Under the pieces are notes generated by a model that did not search any database, was not told the DNA's origin, and was given only the letters and a program-made list of their open reading frames with translations. From assembly GCA_900543205.1 (NCBI GenBank), contig UQQM01000008.1, forward strand, positions 13,738-77,737: 64,000 nucleotides of DNA. The letters are read 5' to 3'. Of the stretch, positions 50,615 to 59,161 are shown piece by piece. Every line of letters starts with the position of its first letter. Position 1 is the stretch's first letter. This DNA is from an uncultured Bacteroides sp. GTDB lineage: Bacteria > Bacteroidota > Bacteroidia > Bacteroidales > UBA932. Position numbers and translations under genes: made by a program.

Positions 50615-51946
50615 ATGATATTCAAAAGAAAAATTTACGATGAACTTCTACAATGGAAACAGACAGATGAAGGCAGAACGGCTGTATTGATACAGGGAGC
50701 AAGACGTGTCGGGAAATCCACTATCGCTGAAGAATTTGCGACAAATGAATACGACACCCATATATTGGTGGATTTTGCCGCATGCTCCCCCGAAATCCGC
50801 GACTTGTTCAATGATGTATCTGACCTTAACCGTATTTTCATGCGGCTGCAACTGGAGTACGGTATAGAATTGAAAGAACGCAAGTCTGCCATTATTTTCG
50901 ATGAAGTCCAACTCGCGCCTAAAGCAAGGCAGGCAATCAAGTATCTTGTAAAAGACGGAAGATATGATTATATTGAAACAGGTTCGCTGATTTCAATCCG
51001 CAAGAACGTCAAGGATATTCTTATCCCAAGCGAGGAAGTCAAACTCCACATGTATCCGATGGATTATGAAGAGTTCAAGTGGGCATTGGGAGATACCGCA
51101 ACGATAAATTTGCTCCAAGGCTGTTTCCACGACAGGACTTCTTTGGGAGATGCAACGAACCGTAAGCTGATGCGTGATTTCCGCTTGTATATGCTTATAG
51201 GCGGCATGCCGCAGGCTGTGGCTTCCTACCTTGACACCAACAATCTTGAAAATGTAGACAGTGTGAAACGTTCCATCATAACATTGTATGAAAATGATTT
51301 CAATAAAATAGACCCGACAGGCAATGCTTCCAAGATGTACCATCAGATTCCGGCACAACTGACAAGCAACGCCAGCAGGTATCTGGCATGGAGTGCGACA
51401 AACGGCACTCGTAACTCCGAATTGGCGGAAATCATTTCAGAAATCAAGGAGTCAATGGTGGTCAACATGTCTTATCATGCCAATGATCCTGGCGTTGGAA
51501 TGGCATTGCATCAGAATCCCGACAAATACAAGATGTTTGCAGGCGACACGGGACTGTTCGTCACTCTCGCGTTTTGGGATAGGAAGTTCACCGACAACAC
51601 GATTTACCATAAGCTTCTCAGTGACAAACTGAGTGCGGATTTAGGGTATGTCTATGAGAATGCCATCTCCCAGATGCTGAAAGCTGCCGGACACGAGTTG
51701 TACTATTACACATTTCCCACAGAAAGCGGAAAGCACAATTACGAAGTAGATTTTCTGATAGCCGAAGATGACAAGATAAGTCCCATCGAGGTGAAATCAT
51801 CAGGTTATAAGGCACATGCTTCCTTGGATGCCTTTTGCAGAAAATTTTCTGCCCGGATTAAAAACAAGTATCTGATTTATACGAAAGATATGCGTAAGGA
51901 AGAAGATTTGCTGTATCTTCCAGCATATATGACAATGTTTCTATGA
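50615..51946 (+). CDS. COG1373-type AAA ATPase with DUF4143 (ATPase 3)
   Basis: 443 residues. Walker A GARRVGKS at 28-35, Walker B SAIIFDEVQL near 91-100, sensor-like YIETGSLISI, DUF4143 core (RLYMLIGGMPQAVASYL, LYENDFNKID) and a C-terminal PD-(D/E)XK-like motif with canonical residues EVDFLI and SPIEVKSS near 375-396. The sequence is visibly poorer in GC than nearly all the window, with AT-ending codons common, which points to acquisition from another genome. Function of the family unknown. Confidence 0.88.
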   Translation: MIFKRKIYDELLQWKQTDEGRTAVLIQGARRVGKSTIAEEFATNEYDTHILVDFAACSPEIRDLFNDVSDLNRIFMRLQLEYGIELKERKSAIIFDEVQLAPKARQAIKYLVKDGRYDYIETGSLISIRKNVKDILIPSEEVKLHMYPMDYEEFKWALGDTATINLLQGCFHDRTSLGDATNRKLMRDFRLYMLIGGMPQAVASYLDTNNLENVDSVKRSIITLYENDFNKIDPTGNASKMYHQIPAQLTSNASRYLAWSATNGTRNSELAEIISEIKESMVVNMSYHANDPGVGMALHQNPDKYKMFAGDTGLFVTLAFWDRKFTDNTIYHKLLSDKLSADLGYVYENAISQMLKAAGHELYYYTFPTESGKHNYEVDFLIAEDDKISPIEVKSSGYKAHASLDAFCRKFSARIKNKYLIYTKDMRKEEDLLYLPAYMTMFL

Positions 51947-51962
51947 TTAAGAGTAATTTGCC

Positions 51963-52031
51963 GCGGACCTGATACGCTCCGCGAAGGAATCAATTCTGCT
52001 GATAGACTACTACGTAGACGAGCCGGTGCTG
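51963..52031 (+). pseudogene. Fragment of an ORF6N/KilA-N-type DNA-binding protein
   Basis: The 23 codons from 51963 read ADLIRSAKESILLIDYYVDE then PVL, closely resembling the C-terminal segment of Bacteroidales ORF6N-domain proteins (DLIRxAxxxIxLIDNYxDxxVL). The frame then degenerates and runs into the end of the YczE-like gene. No start or N-terminal part is present. Confidence 0.5.
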
Positions 52032-52084
52032 CCGGCGGTTACGGACCATGTCGGACCAAGGCTCCCACGTCACTCTCCGGAAGC

Positions 52085-52795
52085 CTACATGGGAGCACCG
52101 CCGGAGACCTTCGCGACCAGCCGGTCGGTGAAGCGCATCAGATAGCCCGGCAAGAATGCCATGAGCAGGGTTCCGAGGCCTATCACTACGCCGGGAGTGC
52201 GGGCCAGGAGCACATCGGCCAGGCCTGTGAACTCGCCGCTTCCGAAGAAATTCCCGAAGAAGATGAAGGCCAGCACCGCCGAGATCACGACCATGCTCGA
52301 ATCCATGACCATCTTCACCTTGCCGAACTCCTTGCCGAAGGTCGACGAGAACGCGGCCACGGTCATTTCAGCAGAGACCATCCAGGCGTTGGCGGCGACC
52401 TCTATGCTCGTGCCAAGCGCCGTGATGGCGGCAGCGGCGAGAATCAGCAGCAGTCTCGTGCCGAAGCCCGCCGGCTCCAGCCAGCCCAGCATCCAGAGCG
52501 ACGCGTCTATCATATAGCCGAATACGACCGAAGCCACCACCTGCATGAGGCTCACCAATTTGAAACGCTTCCTGAGCACCGCCAGCTGCACCAGGATATA
52601 GACCATGTTCACCAGAAAGGTGAACGCCCCCACCGAGATGCCGGGGATGTCGAGGTTGAGCACGTAGGCCACGCACGAGAGCGGCGCGGTTCCGAGATTG
52701 GACTTGATCGCGAGCGCAATCGCGAAGGCTATCATGAAGAGCCCCACGCTGGCCACCACGTATCTGAATATGATATTTCCGACTCTATTGCCCAT
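52085..52795 (-). CDS. YczE/DUF6198-family membrane protein
   Basis: 236 residues from the ATG at 52795; the frame is open further but lies over the divergent peptidase start. About five to six membrane helices; VGLFMIAFAIALAIKSNLGT followed by APLSCVAY is the family's N-terminal motif. Related to YitT/YczE proteins of unknown function. Divergent from the M13 peptidase. Confidence 0.82.
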   Translation of the reverse strand: MGNRVGNIIFRYVVASVGLFMIAFAIALAIKSNLGTAPLSCVAYVLNLDIPGISVGAFTFLVNMVYILVQLAVLRKRFKLVSLMQVVASVVFGYMIDASLWMLGWLEPAGFGTRLLLILAAAAITALGTSIEVAANAWMVSAEMTVAAFSSTFGKEFGKVKMVMDSSMVVISAVLAFIFFGNFFGSGEFTGLADVLLARTPGVVIGLGTLLMAFLPGYLMRFTDRLVAKVSGGAPM

Positions 52796-52843
52796 AAAAC
52801 TTGTATTTTGCAGAAAAATGAAGCTAAATATCGTCTTTTTTCG

Positions 52844-52851
52844 TAATTTCG
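52844..52851 (+). promoter_or_regulatory. Possible -7 box TAATTTCG for the M13 peptidase
   Basis: Seven of eight bases match TAnnTTTG, 32 bases before the ATG at 52884. Weak. Confidence 0.3.
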
Positions 52852-52883
52852 CAAAATACGGTATTTTCAAAACCATATAGAAT

Positions 52884-54899
52884 ATGAAAAAGTTATTAGT
52901 GTTTTTGCTTCCCCTGGTGATGCTGGCGGCATGCCAGCCCAAGGGAGAGAAGGTTCCCGCCATCGACCTCACCGACATGGACCTCACCGTGTCGCCCGGC
53001 GATGACTTCTACCAGTATGCAAACGGAGGCTGGATGGCAAAGAATCCCCTCAAGCCCGAATACGCAAGTTTCGGCTCCTTCGACGCGCTCCGCGAGAACA
53101 ACGTGACCCGCCTCAACGACCTCTTCGCAGAGATGGCGGAGATGTCACCCGAGCCCGGAACCATAGACCAGAAGATCGTGGACCTCTACAAGCAGGGCCT
53201 CGACTCCGTAAGGCTCAACGCCGAGGGCGGCCAGCCTCTGAAGAAATACCTTGACCAGCTCTATGCCGTCAGCGACAAGGCCGGACTCGCCGACGAACTC
53301 GCCGACGAGAACAAGTACGGCGAAGGCGGATTCTTCAGCGTAGGCGTGCAGGCCGACCTCATGGACAGCCAGGTGCAGATTCTCTACCTCGGCCAGGGCG
53401 GCCTCGGAATGGGCGACCGCGACTACTATGTTGACCCTGCCAACGCCGACCTCCATCAGGGATACACCGACATGCTGACCAGGCTCTTCAGCCTCAGCGG
53501 CTATGAGGATGCGGCGCAGAAGGCCGCCAACGCGGTGGAAATCGAGGACAGGCTCGCCGAAATCTCATGGACCAGCGTCCAGAACCGCGACTACACCAAG
53601 CAGTACAACCCGATGAGCACGGCTGAAATCTGCGCAAGGTGGAAGAACTTCGACTACGGCACCTTCTTCGAGCTCCTCGGCATACCCGAGCAGGACAAGA
53701 TCATCGTGCAGCAGCTGTCCTATTTCGACGGACTCGACAGGCTCTTCGCCTCCGCCTCCCTCGACGAGCTCAAGGACTACATGGCCGCATGCCTGCTGAA
53801 CAGCGCCGCAGGAAGCCTTTCCGACGAATACTACGATGCGGCGTTCGACTTCTTCAGCACCCAGATGAGCGGAGTCACCGAGAAGCAGCCCAGGTGGAAG
53901 CGTGCCATGAGCGTGCCCAACAGCGTGCTCGGCGAGGCCGTCGGCCAGATGTACGTCAGCAAGTACTTCCCCGAAGAATACAAGGCCAAGGTGCTCGACC
54001 TCGTACACAACCTCCAGACATCCCTGAGCCAGCACATCGACTCACTCGACTGGATGTCCGACGAGACCAAGGCCTACGCGCAGGACAAGCTCGCGAACTT
54101 CAAGGTGAAAATCGGCTATCCCGACAAGTGGAAGGACTACAGCAAGCTCAACGTCGACCCCGAACTCAGCTATTTCGAGAACCTCCGCGCAGCCAGCGCA
54201 TGGTACGTGGCCGACAACCTCGGCAGACTCGGAAAGCCTACCGACATGGAGGAATGGGGCATGACTCCCCAGACCGTGAACGCCTACTACAACCCCACCA
54301 CCAACGAAATCTGCTTCCCTGCAGCCATACTCCAGCCGCCCTTCTTCAACGCCGACGCTGACGATGCCGTCAACTACGGAGCCATCGGAGTCGTAATCGG
54401 CCACGAGATGACCCACGGTTTCGACGACCAGGGCAGGCTCTTCGACAAGAACGGCAACATGACCAACTGGTGGACTCCCGAAGACGAGGCCGCCTTCAAG
54501 GCCAAGACCGACATCCTCGTGAAGCAGTTCGATGAAGTGGAGGTGGTACCCGGCGTACATGCCAACGGAGCCCTCACCCTCGGAGAGAACATAGCCGACC
54601 AGGGCGGTCTCAGCATAGCATGGACGGCATACCACAACTCGCTTGAGGGAGGCGCCGAGCCCGAACCCATCGACGGACTGACCGCAGCACAGCGCTTCTT
54701 CATCGGCTACGCCCACCTCTGGGCCGAGAACTCCACCGACGAGGACAAGGAGCGCTTGACCAAGCTGGACGTACACTCCCTCGCGGAAAACCGCGTGAAC
54801 GTGACCGTACGCAACCTCCCCTTCTTCTTCGAAGCCTTCGGCATCGAGGAGGGAGACCCCATGTGGAGGCCTGAAAGCGAAAGAGTGATAATCTGGTAA
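52884..54899 (+). CDS. M13-family zinc metallopeptidase (neprilysin/PepO type), lipoprotein
   Basis: 671 residues, standard length. Lipoprotein signal MKKLLVFLLPLVMLAAC. Peptidase_M13_N begins SPGDDFYQYANGGWMAKNP. The catalytic domain has NAYYNPTTNEICFPAAILQP, zinc motif VIGHEMTHGFDDQG (HExxH near 508-512) and the third ligand in LGENIADQGGL near 568. C-terminal MWRPESERVIIW ends in tryptophan as usual. It cleaves oligopeptides in the periplasm or on the surface. Confidence 0.96.
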   Translation: MKKLLVFLLPLVMLAACQPKGEKVPAIDLTDMDLTVSPGDDFYQYANGGWMAKNPLKPEYASFGSFDALRENNVTRLNDLFAEMAEMSPEPGTIDQKIVDLYKQGLDSVRLNAEGGQPLKKYLDQLYAVSDKAGLADELADENKYGEGGFFSVGVQADLMDSQVQILYLGQGGLGMGDRDYYVDPANADLHQGYTDMLTRLFSLSGYEDAAQKAANAVEIEDRLAEISWTSVQNRDYTKQYNPMSTAEICARWKNFDYGTFFELLGIPEQDKIIVQQLSYFDGLDRLFASASLDELKDYMAACLLNSAAGSLSDEYYDAAFDFFSTQMSGVTEKQPRWKRAMSVPNSVLGEAVGQMYVSKYFPEEYKAKVLDLVHNLQTSLSQHIDSLDWMSDETKAYAQDKLANFKVKIGYPDKWKDYSKLNVDPELSYFENLRAASAWYVADNLGRLGKPTDMEEWGMTPQTVNAYYNPTTNEICFPAAILQPPFFNADADDAVNYGAIGVVIGHEMTHGFDDQGRLFDKNGNMTNWWTPEDEAAFKAKTDILVKQFDEVEVVPGVHANGALTLGENIADQGGLSIAWTAYHNSLEGGAEPEPIDGLTAAQRFFIGYAHLWAENSTDEDKERLTKLDVHSLAENRVNVTVRNLPFFFEAFGIEEGDPMWRPESERVIIW

Positions 54900-54904
54900 A
54901 TTCA

Positions 54905-56038
54905 ATGAAGGTCGAAGGCTTCATAGCCGGACGCCTCCGGTTCAAAGGAAGGATGGCAATCATAGCGATTGCCATCTCTTTCTTTATCATAATCATTTCG
55001 GTATCAATATCTTCCGGCTTCAGCAGCGAAGTCAGGAAAGCCATATCGGAAATCAGCGGAGACATACTGGTCTCGAACTCCGCGGCGGACTGGTACGGCG
55101 ACGACGACCCTATATGCCGGAGCGGCGAGCTCATGGAAAAAGTCCTGGGAATACCGGGAGTGGCGGAAGCCAGACCGGCGGTCTACAGGGCCGGAATAAT
55201 CAAGGACGGGAACGAAATCCACGGAGCCCTGTTCAAGGGCACTGACGCTGACACCGCACCCCTGTGCGTCCGCATTCCGTCCGGGCTGGCCGCCTCGCTC
55301 GGGAAAGGCCCCGGCGATGATTTCGCCGCATACTTCATCTCCGACAGAATCAAGGTGCGCCGTTTCACGATAGCGTCCGTCTACGATAACGCGGTCGATG
55401 CCGGTGACAACATCATAGTATACCTGCCTATTTCCGACATGCAGCGGCTGAACGGCTGGCATGACTATGAGATTTCGGCCCTGGAGCTGATGCTGGAACG
55501 CCGTCCGAAGTCGAGGATGGAGATGAGGGAGAAGGCCGCCGAGGCCGGCATGGTCACAGGGCTCGCCGCAAGCGCATCCACCGACAGATACGCCCAGCTG
55601 TTCGACTGGCTGAACCTGATTGAATACAATGTCTACGCGATTCTGGTGCTGATGGCCGTGGTAGCCGGCTTCAACATGATTTCAGGTCTGCTCATCCTGC
55701 TGTTCAGGAACATATCCACGATAGGAACCCTGAAATCGCTGGGCATGACCGACAGGTCGATAGCCGGAGTTTTCCTCAGGATGTCCGCCAGGCTGGCCGG
55801 GACGGGGATGCTGATAGGGAACGCCGCAGCCCTGCTCTTCTGCCTGATTCAGGGCACGACACATATTCTGAAACTCAATCCCGAGAACTATTTCGTCTCC
55901 TTCGTTCCCGTGGACGTGAATCTCCCGGGGATACTGCTTGCCGACGCCGCCGCATTCGCGGTCATCATGCTGCTCCAGCTCATCCCCACGCTGTTCATTT
56001 CGAAGGTCGACCCTTCCGAGACTGTAAAGTCTGAATGA
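54905..56038 (+). CDS. FtsX-like ABC permease (LolC/E-MacB type)
   Basis: 377 residues. One N-terminal helix (MAIIAIAISFFIIIISVSIS), a periplasmic MacB_PCD domain (residues about 35-235), then three helices with FRNISTIGTLKSLGMTDRSI, the FtsX hallmark. This topology belongs to lipoprotein-releasing or mechanotransmission ABC systems; no cognate ATPase gene is adjacent. It starts 5 bases after the peptidase and overlaps the convergent TPR gene by 44 bp. Confidence 0.88.
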   Translation: MKVEGFIAGRLRFKGRMAIIAIAISFFIIIISVSISSGFSSEVRKAISEISGDILVSNSAADWYGDDDPICRSGELMEKVLGIPGVAEARPAVYRAGIIKDGNEIHGALFKGTDADTAPLCVRIPSGLAASLGKGPGDDFAAYFISDRIKVRRFTIASVYDNAVDAGDNIIVYLPISDMQRLNGWHDYEISALELMLERRPKSRMEMREKAAEAGMVTGLAASASTDRYAQLFDWLNLIEYNVYAILVLMAVVAGFNMISGLLILLFRNISTIGTLKSLGMTDRSIAGVFLRMSARLAGTGMLIGNAAALLFCLIQGTTHILKLNPENYFVSFVPVDVNLPGILLADAAAFAVIMLLQLIPTLFISKVDPSETVKSE

Positions 56039-56837
56039 TGCGGATGTTGGTGTTCGCCACGTAGTCGTCGGGGTCTATCCTGAGTGCCTTGCGGTAATAT
56101 TTCAGAGCCTTGCGGCTGTTTCCTCCGGCCACCTGCCAATATGAACCTATGTTGTTGATGAACACAGTGTTGTCAGGATACAGCCGGTTCATCTTCTCGG
56201 AGATTTCAAGAAAATATCCGTACGATATGGGACTTGCTATCATGAACAGGTTGTAGCAGTACTCCCCTATCCCCTGGCAGAAGTCCTCCTCTCCGGACGG
56301 TTCGCCCCCGAAGGTCCAGGGATGCCCTCCGCCGACGTATTCGTCTATCAGATCCAGAATCTCCCCTGCGGCCATGTCGGGACTGTCCTTCTCGTAGCCG
56401 AGCACGGCTGTAATCTTGTAGAAGCGGTACTGGAGCTCATCCCGGTCGAGGGATATCGCGGTCTCGACCGCCTTCAGCGCCTCTCCGAACAGTGCGTCGT
56501 CATAGACCTCGTCCTCGAAATAATATACCTCCTTACCCAGCGAATCCTTCAGCGAAAGCACGGGGTCCTTGCCGAGATACTTCTTCTCCGGCCTGGTTAT
56601 GATTTCGGGCTTGACCGCCTTCTCGAGATAGTAGCTGAACTTCGCCACGTACACCTCCGGATCGTCCGGAGCGGCCGCCTCCCAGCGCTTTATTATGGTC
56701 TCCACGCCGAGACCCGAGGCTCCGACATAGCGTACCTGACGCTCATATTCGGCCTTGATACCTTCCACGTTCTCCTGCGCCCGGAGTCCGGTAACGGCCA
56801 GCAGGGGCAGCAGCATCAATATAATAATCTTCTTCAT
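55995..56837 (-). CDS. Secreted TPR-like protein
   Basis: 280 residues with signal peptide MKKIIILMLLPLLAVTGLRA (cleavage after AQ). The C-terminus holds a clear TPR unit (VAGGNSRKALKYYRKALRID); earlier helices are less regular (FGEALKAVETAISLDRDELQ). Function unknown. Its start overlaps the methyltransferase stop as ATGA, so both lie on one transcript with the SRPBCC gene. Confidence 0.8.
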   Translation of the reverse strand: MKKIIILMLLPLLAVTGLRAQENVEGIKAEYERQVRYVGASGLGVETIIKRWEAAAPDDPEVYVAKFSYYLEKAVKPEIITRPEKKYLGKDPVLSLKDSLGKEVYYFEDEVYDDALFGEALKAVETAISLDRDELQYRFYKITAVLGYEKDSPDMAAGEILDLIDEYVGGGHPWTFGGEPSGEEDFCQGIGEYCYNLFMIASPISYGYFLEISEKMNRLYPDNTVFINNIGSYWQVAGGNSRKALKYYRKALRIDPDDYVANTNIRIIQTLQSRKGRPSK

Positions 56838-57976
56838 ACGTCCATATTGATTTTACGGCCCTTGGGGAGCAGGTTGTTGCACCTCGGGCCGATGTTCTTC
56901 ACGAAACCCAGGGGCACCGAGCGGTAGGTCACGAGGACATGGCCCGCAGGGGCGCCCGGCAGGACTATCGCGTCGCGGTGCAGATATTTCAGCGCGGTAG
57001 GCTTGTCCAGCTCGAATTCGGGATACGAGCCGCGCTCGTATTTTATGCTCAGCGCCCAGTCCGCGTCCGGAACGAAATCCTTTCCCTTCATCACCCCCTT
57101 GGAGAGCCCGCACCTCAGCGGATGCAGGGAAGCCAGGTCGGCACGGCCGCGTCCGGCCCCTCCGCCGCTCTTCACCAGGGCTCCGACCCACTGGCCCTCT
57201 CCGGGAACCTCCCCCGCCCTGAGCAGATTGCCGTGCCTCGTGAGCCTGACTCCGAAACCCGGGAATTCGTCCTCAGGCTCCACCACCTCGCCGCCTAGCA
57301 CGGAGGCCGCCCATTCAAGATTATCATCGTTCTCGGCATCCTCGTAGGTGCAGGTGCTGTAGACCAGGATTCCGCCTTTCTTCAGCGATGGCCAGGCGTC
57401 CGCCAGTATTCTCCTCTGCCTTGCGGCGCACATCTTCACGAGCTCCGGGCTCCACTGCTCCTCCGCCTTCGCATCCTTGCGGAACATGCCTTCGCCGCTG
57501 CACGGCACATCGGCGACGATGATGTCGAAATATTCTCCGAGAGCCGCGAAGGCCGCCGGGTCGGAACAGGTCACCGCCACGTTCGGATCGCCCCAGCGGG
57601 CGACATTGTCGTCCAGAATCCTCACCCTGTCCTTCATGACCTCGTTGCTCACCAGCAGGAAGTCGTCACCGAAGCGCTCGCGGAGCGACGCCGCCAGGTC
57701 GGTGGTCTTGCCGCCGGGAGCCGCGCAGAGGTCGAGGACCCGCAGCCCGGGCTTCATCTGCGGCAGGAACTTCCTGAACACATGGCCGACATACATCGCC
57801 GAACTGTCCTGCACATAATAGCATCCCGCATGGAAAAGAGGGTGCAGCGTGAAAACCGGACGCTCCGCAAGTATTCTTCCGTGGGGCGACCAGGGCACCG
57901 GCGAGGAGCCGTCAAGAATGGGGAGATGCACCCCTTCCGCCTTGAAGGGATTGAGCCTGACGGAAACCGGAATCAT
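56834..57976 (-). CDS. RsmF/NOL1-NOP2-Sun family rRNA (cytosine-5) methyltransferase
   Basis: 380 residues. SAM-binding LDLCAAPGGKTTDLA, catalytic cysteines in VADVPCSGEGMFRKD and VYSTCTYEDAEND, and a C-terminal RsmF-like PUA-type region (LPGAPAGHVLVTYRSVPLGF). It methylates cytosine C5 in rRNA. The N-terminus is short: the frame starts at IPVSVRLNPFKAEG, about 70-90 residues into a typical member, so it lacks most of the N-terminal RNA-binding domain. Start shares one base with the SRPBCC stop (TGATG). Confidence 0.88.
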   Translation of the reverse strand: MIPVSVRLNPFKAEGVHLPILDGSSPVPWSPHGRILAERPVFTLHPLFHAGCYYVQDSSAMYVGHVFRKFLPQMKPGLRVLDLCAAPGGKTTDLAASLRERFGDDFLLVSNEVMKDRVRILDDNVARWGDPNVAVTCSDPAAFAALGEYFDIIVADVPCSGEGMFRKDAKAEEQWSPELVKMCAARQRRILADAWPSLKKGGILVYSTCTYEDAENDDNLEWAASVLGGEVVEPEDEFPGFGVRLTRHGNLLRAGEVPGEGQWVGALVKSGGGAGRGRADLASLHPLRCGLSKGVMKGKDFVPDADWALSIKYERGSYPEFELDKPTALKYLHRDAIVLPGAPAGHVLVTYRSVPLGFVKNIGPRCNNLLPKGRKINMDV

Positions 57977-58413
57977 CAGCGGAAATCCTCAGGCATTTCC
58001 GGCATCCTGCCTTCCGAGGCGGCCACCAGTCCGTCGACTAGCGCGTCAATCCCCTGCTGCACCTTGGAGCCGAGCATCGAGCGCATCATCAGATTGAGGT
58101 TGGCGTCTATGTCTATGCTGAAATCCGTCTTGCCGGACTCCTCCGCATGGTCGAAATGGAGCACGACCACGAATTCCACCGGCGAGTCGGAGCTGCCGAG
58201 CCGTATAAGGCCGTAGGGCACGCGCTCGTCCACGCGGACCCCGATTCTGAATCCACGCACCGTGACCTGAAGATTGTCATAGTCCGCCGTGACCTCGGCC
58301 TCCACCTTTCCGGGCACGAGACGGGAGAAATTGCGCATGTCGCAGAAGGTCATATACAGTTCCTCCGGTCTCCGCGACACGAGGCCGTGCTTGCTTGAAT
58401 AATGTGTTGTCAT
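57976..58413 (-). CDS. SRPBCC/polyketide cyclase-like protein
   Basis: 145 residues. Alternating strands and a long C-terminal helix (NLNLMMRSMLGSKVQQGIDA) with early RRPEELYMTFCDMRNFSRLV fit the START/SRPBCC helix-grip fold with a hydrophobic cavity. Such small proteins are common in Bacteroidota; ligand unknown. First gene of the minus-strand SRPBCC-methyltransferase-TPR unit. Confidence 0.75.
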   Translation of the reverse strand: MTTHYSSKHGLVSRRPEELYMTFCDMRNFSRLVPGKVEAEVTADYDNLQVTVRGFRIGVRVDERVPYGLIRLGSSDSPVEFVVVLHFDHAEESGKTDFSIDIDANLNLMMRSMLGSKVQQGIDALVDGLVAASEGRMPEMPEDFR

Positions 58414-58429
58414 AAATCAGTCGAATTGC

Positions 58430-58437
58430 TACATTTG
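58430..58437 (+). promoter_or_regulatory. -7 box TACATTTG for the Nudix gene
   Basis: Exact TAnnTTTG, 28 bases before the ATG at 58466. Confidence 0.5.
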
Positions 58438-58445
58438 CAACCACA

Positions 58446-58453
58446 CAAAGATA
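58446..58453 (-). promoter_or_regulatory. -7 box TATCTTTG for the SRPBCC unit
   Basis: Exact TAnnTTTG on the minus strand, 32 bases before the ATG at 58413; it faces the Nudix box only 8 bp away. Confidence 0.55.
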
Positions 58454-58465
58454 GCAAATTTCCTC

Positions 58466-59077
58466 ATGCACAGGATATATTTCGAGAAGCGCTGCATAAT
58501 TATCTGCGAACCGTCCGAGCAGGCGCTCGCCGACCCCAACTCCATCGAATTCCATATAGGGGAGCATTTCAACATCCACACACTCGTGGCGATGTTCGAG
58601 GCCTCGGAGTCCCTGTCGCGCATCTACATCCCCACCGAGGACACGGGATGGATGTACCGCAAGCTGTGCGCCGAGTTCAAGGAGGTCGACGCGGCCGGAG
58701 GCCTGGTCGCCAACCGCCGGGGCGACTTCCTCCTGATCAGCCGGAACGGCCTGTGGGACCTCCCCAAGGGCCACCGGGAGAACGGGGAGGACATAAGGCT
58801 CACGGCGATAAGGGAGGTCCGGGAGGAGACCGGTGTGGACCAGCTGGAGCTCGGAAGCCTCATCTGCGTCACCGACCACTGCTATCTCAGGGGCGGGTTG
58901 TGGCACCTCAAGCACACCTGGTGGTACAATATGCTCTACACCGACCCGGTGGATCTGACGCCGCAGCGGGAGGAGGACATCACCAAGGCCGCATGGGTGG
59001 CGCGTTCCAGCCTGCCACCCTTCCTCAAGAACAGCTACCCCTCCATACAGGAAGTCTTCCGCGAAGCCAGGGTCTGA
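58466..59077 (+). CDS. Nudix hydrolase with N-terminal extension
   Basis: 203 residues. The Nudix box GHRENGEDIRLTAIREVREE followed by TG lies near 107-129 with all catalytic glutamates. The first 75 residues form a separate domain of unknown role, seen in Bacteroidota Nudix proteins. The family hydrolyses nucleoside diphosphate derivatives; substrate not determinable. Confidence 0.9.
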   Translation: MHRIYFEKRCIIICEPSEQALADPNSIEFHIGEHFNIHTLVAMFEASESLSRIYIPTEDTGWMYRKLCAEFKEVDAAGGLVANRRGDFLLISRNGLWDLPKGHRENGEDIRLTAIREVREETGVDQLELGSLICVTDHCYLRGGLWHLKHTWWYNMLYTDPVDLTPQREEDITKAAWVARSSLPPFLKNSYPSIQEVFREARV

Positions 59078-59161
59078 AATTTCTTCAGCCAGCCGTGAAA
59101 CTTTTTCACTGCAGCAACCGTATAATAAAAGTATTGTGTTTATTACGTTACTGAAACCCTC

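Noticed and set aside
59091-59107. GTGAAA/TTTCAC hairpin after the Nudix gene as a terminator
   Set aside because: Short 6-bp AT-rich stem without a following T-run.
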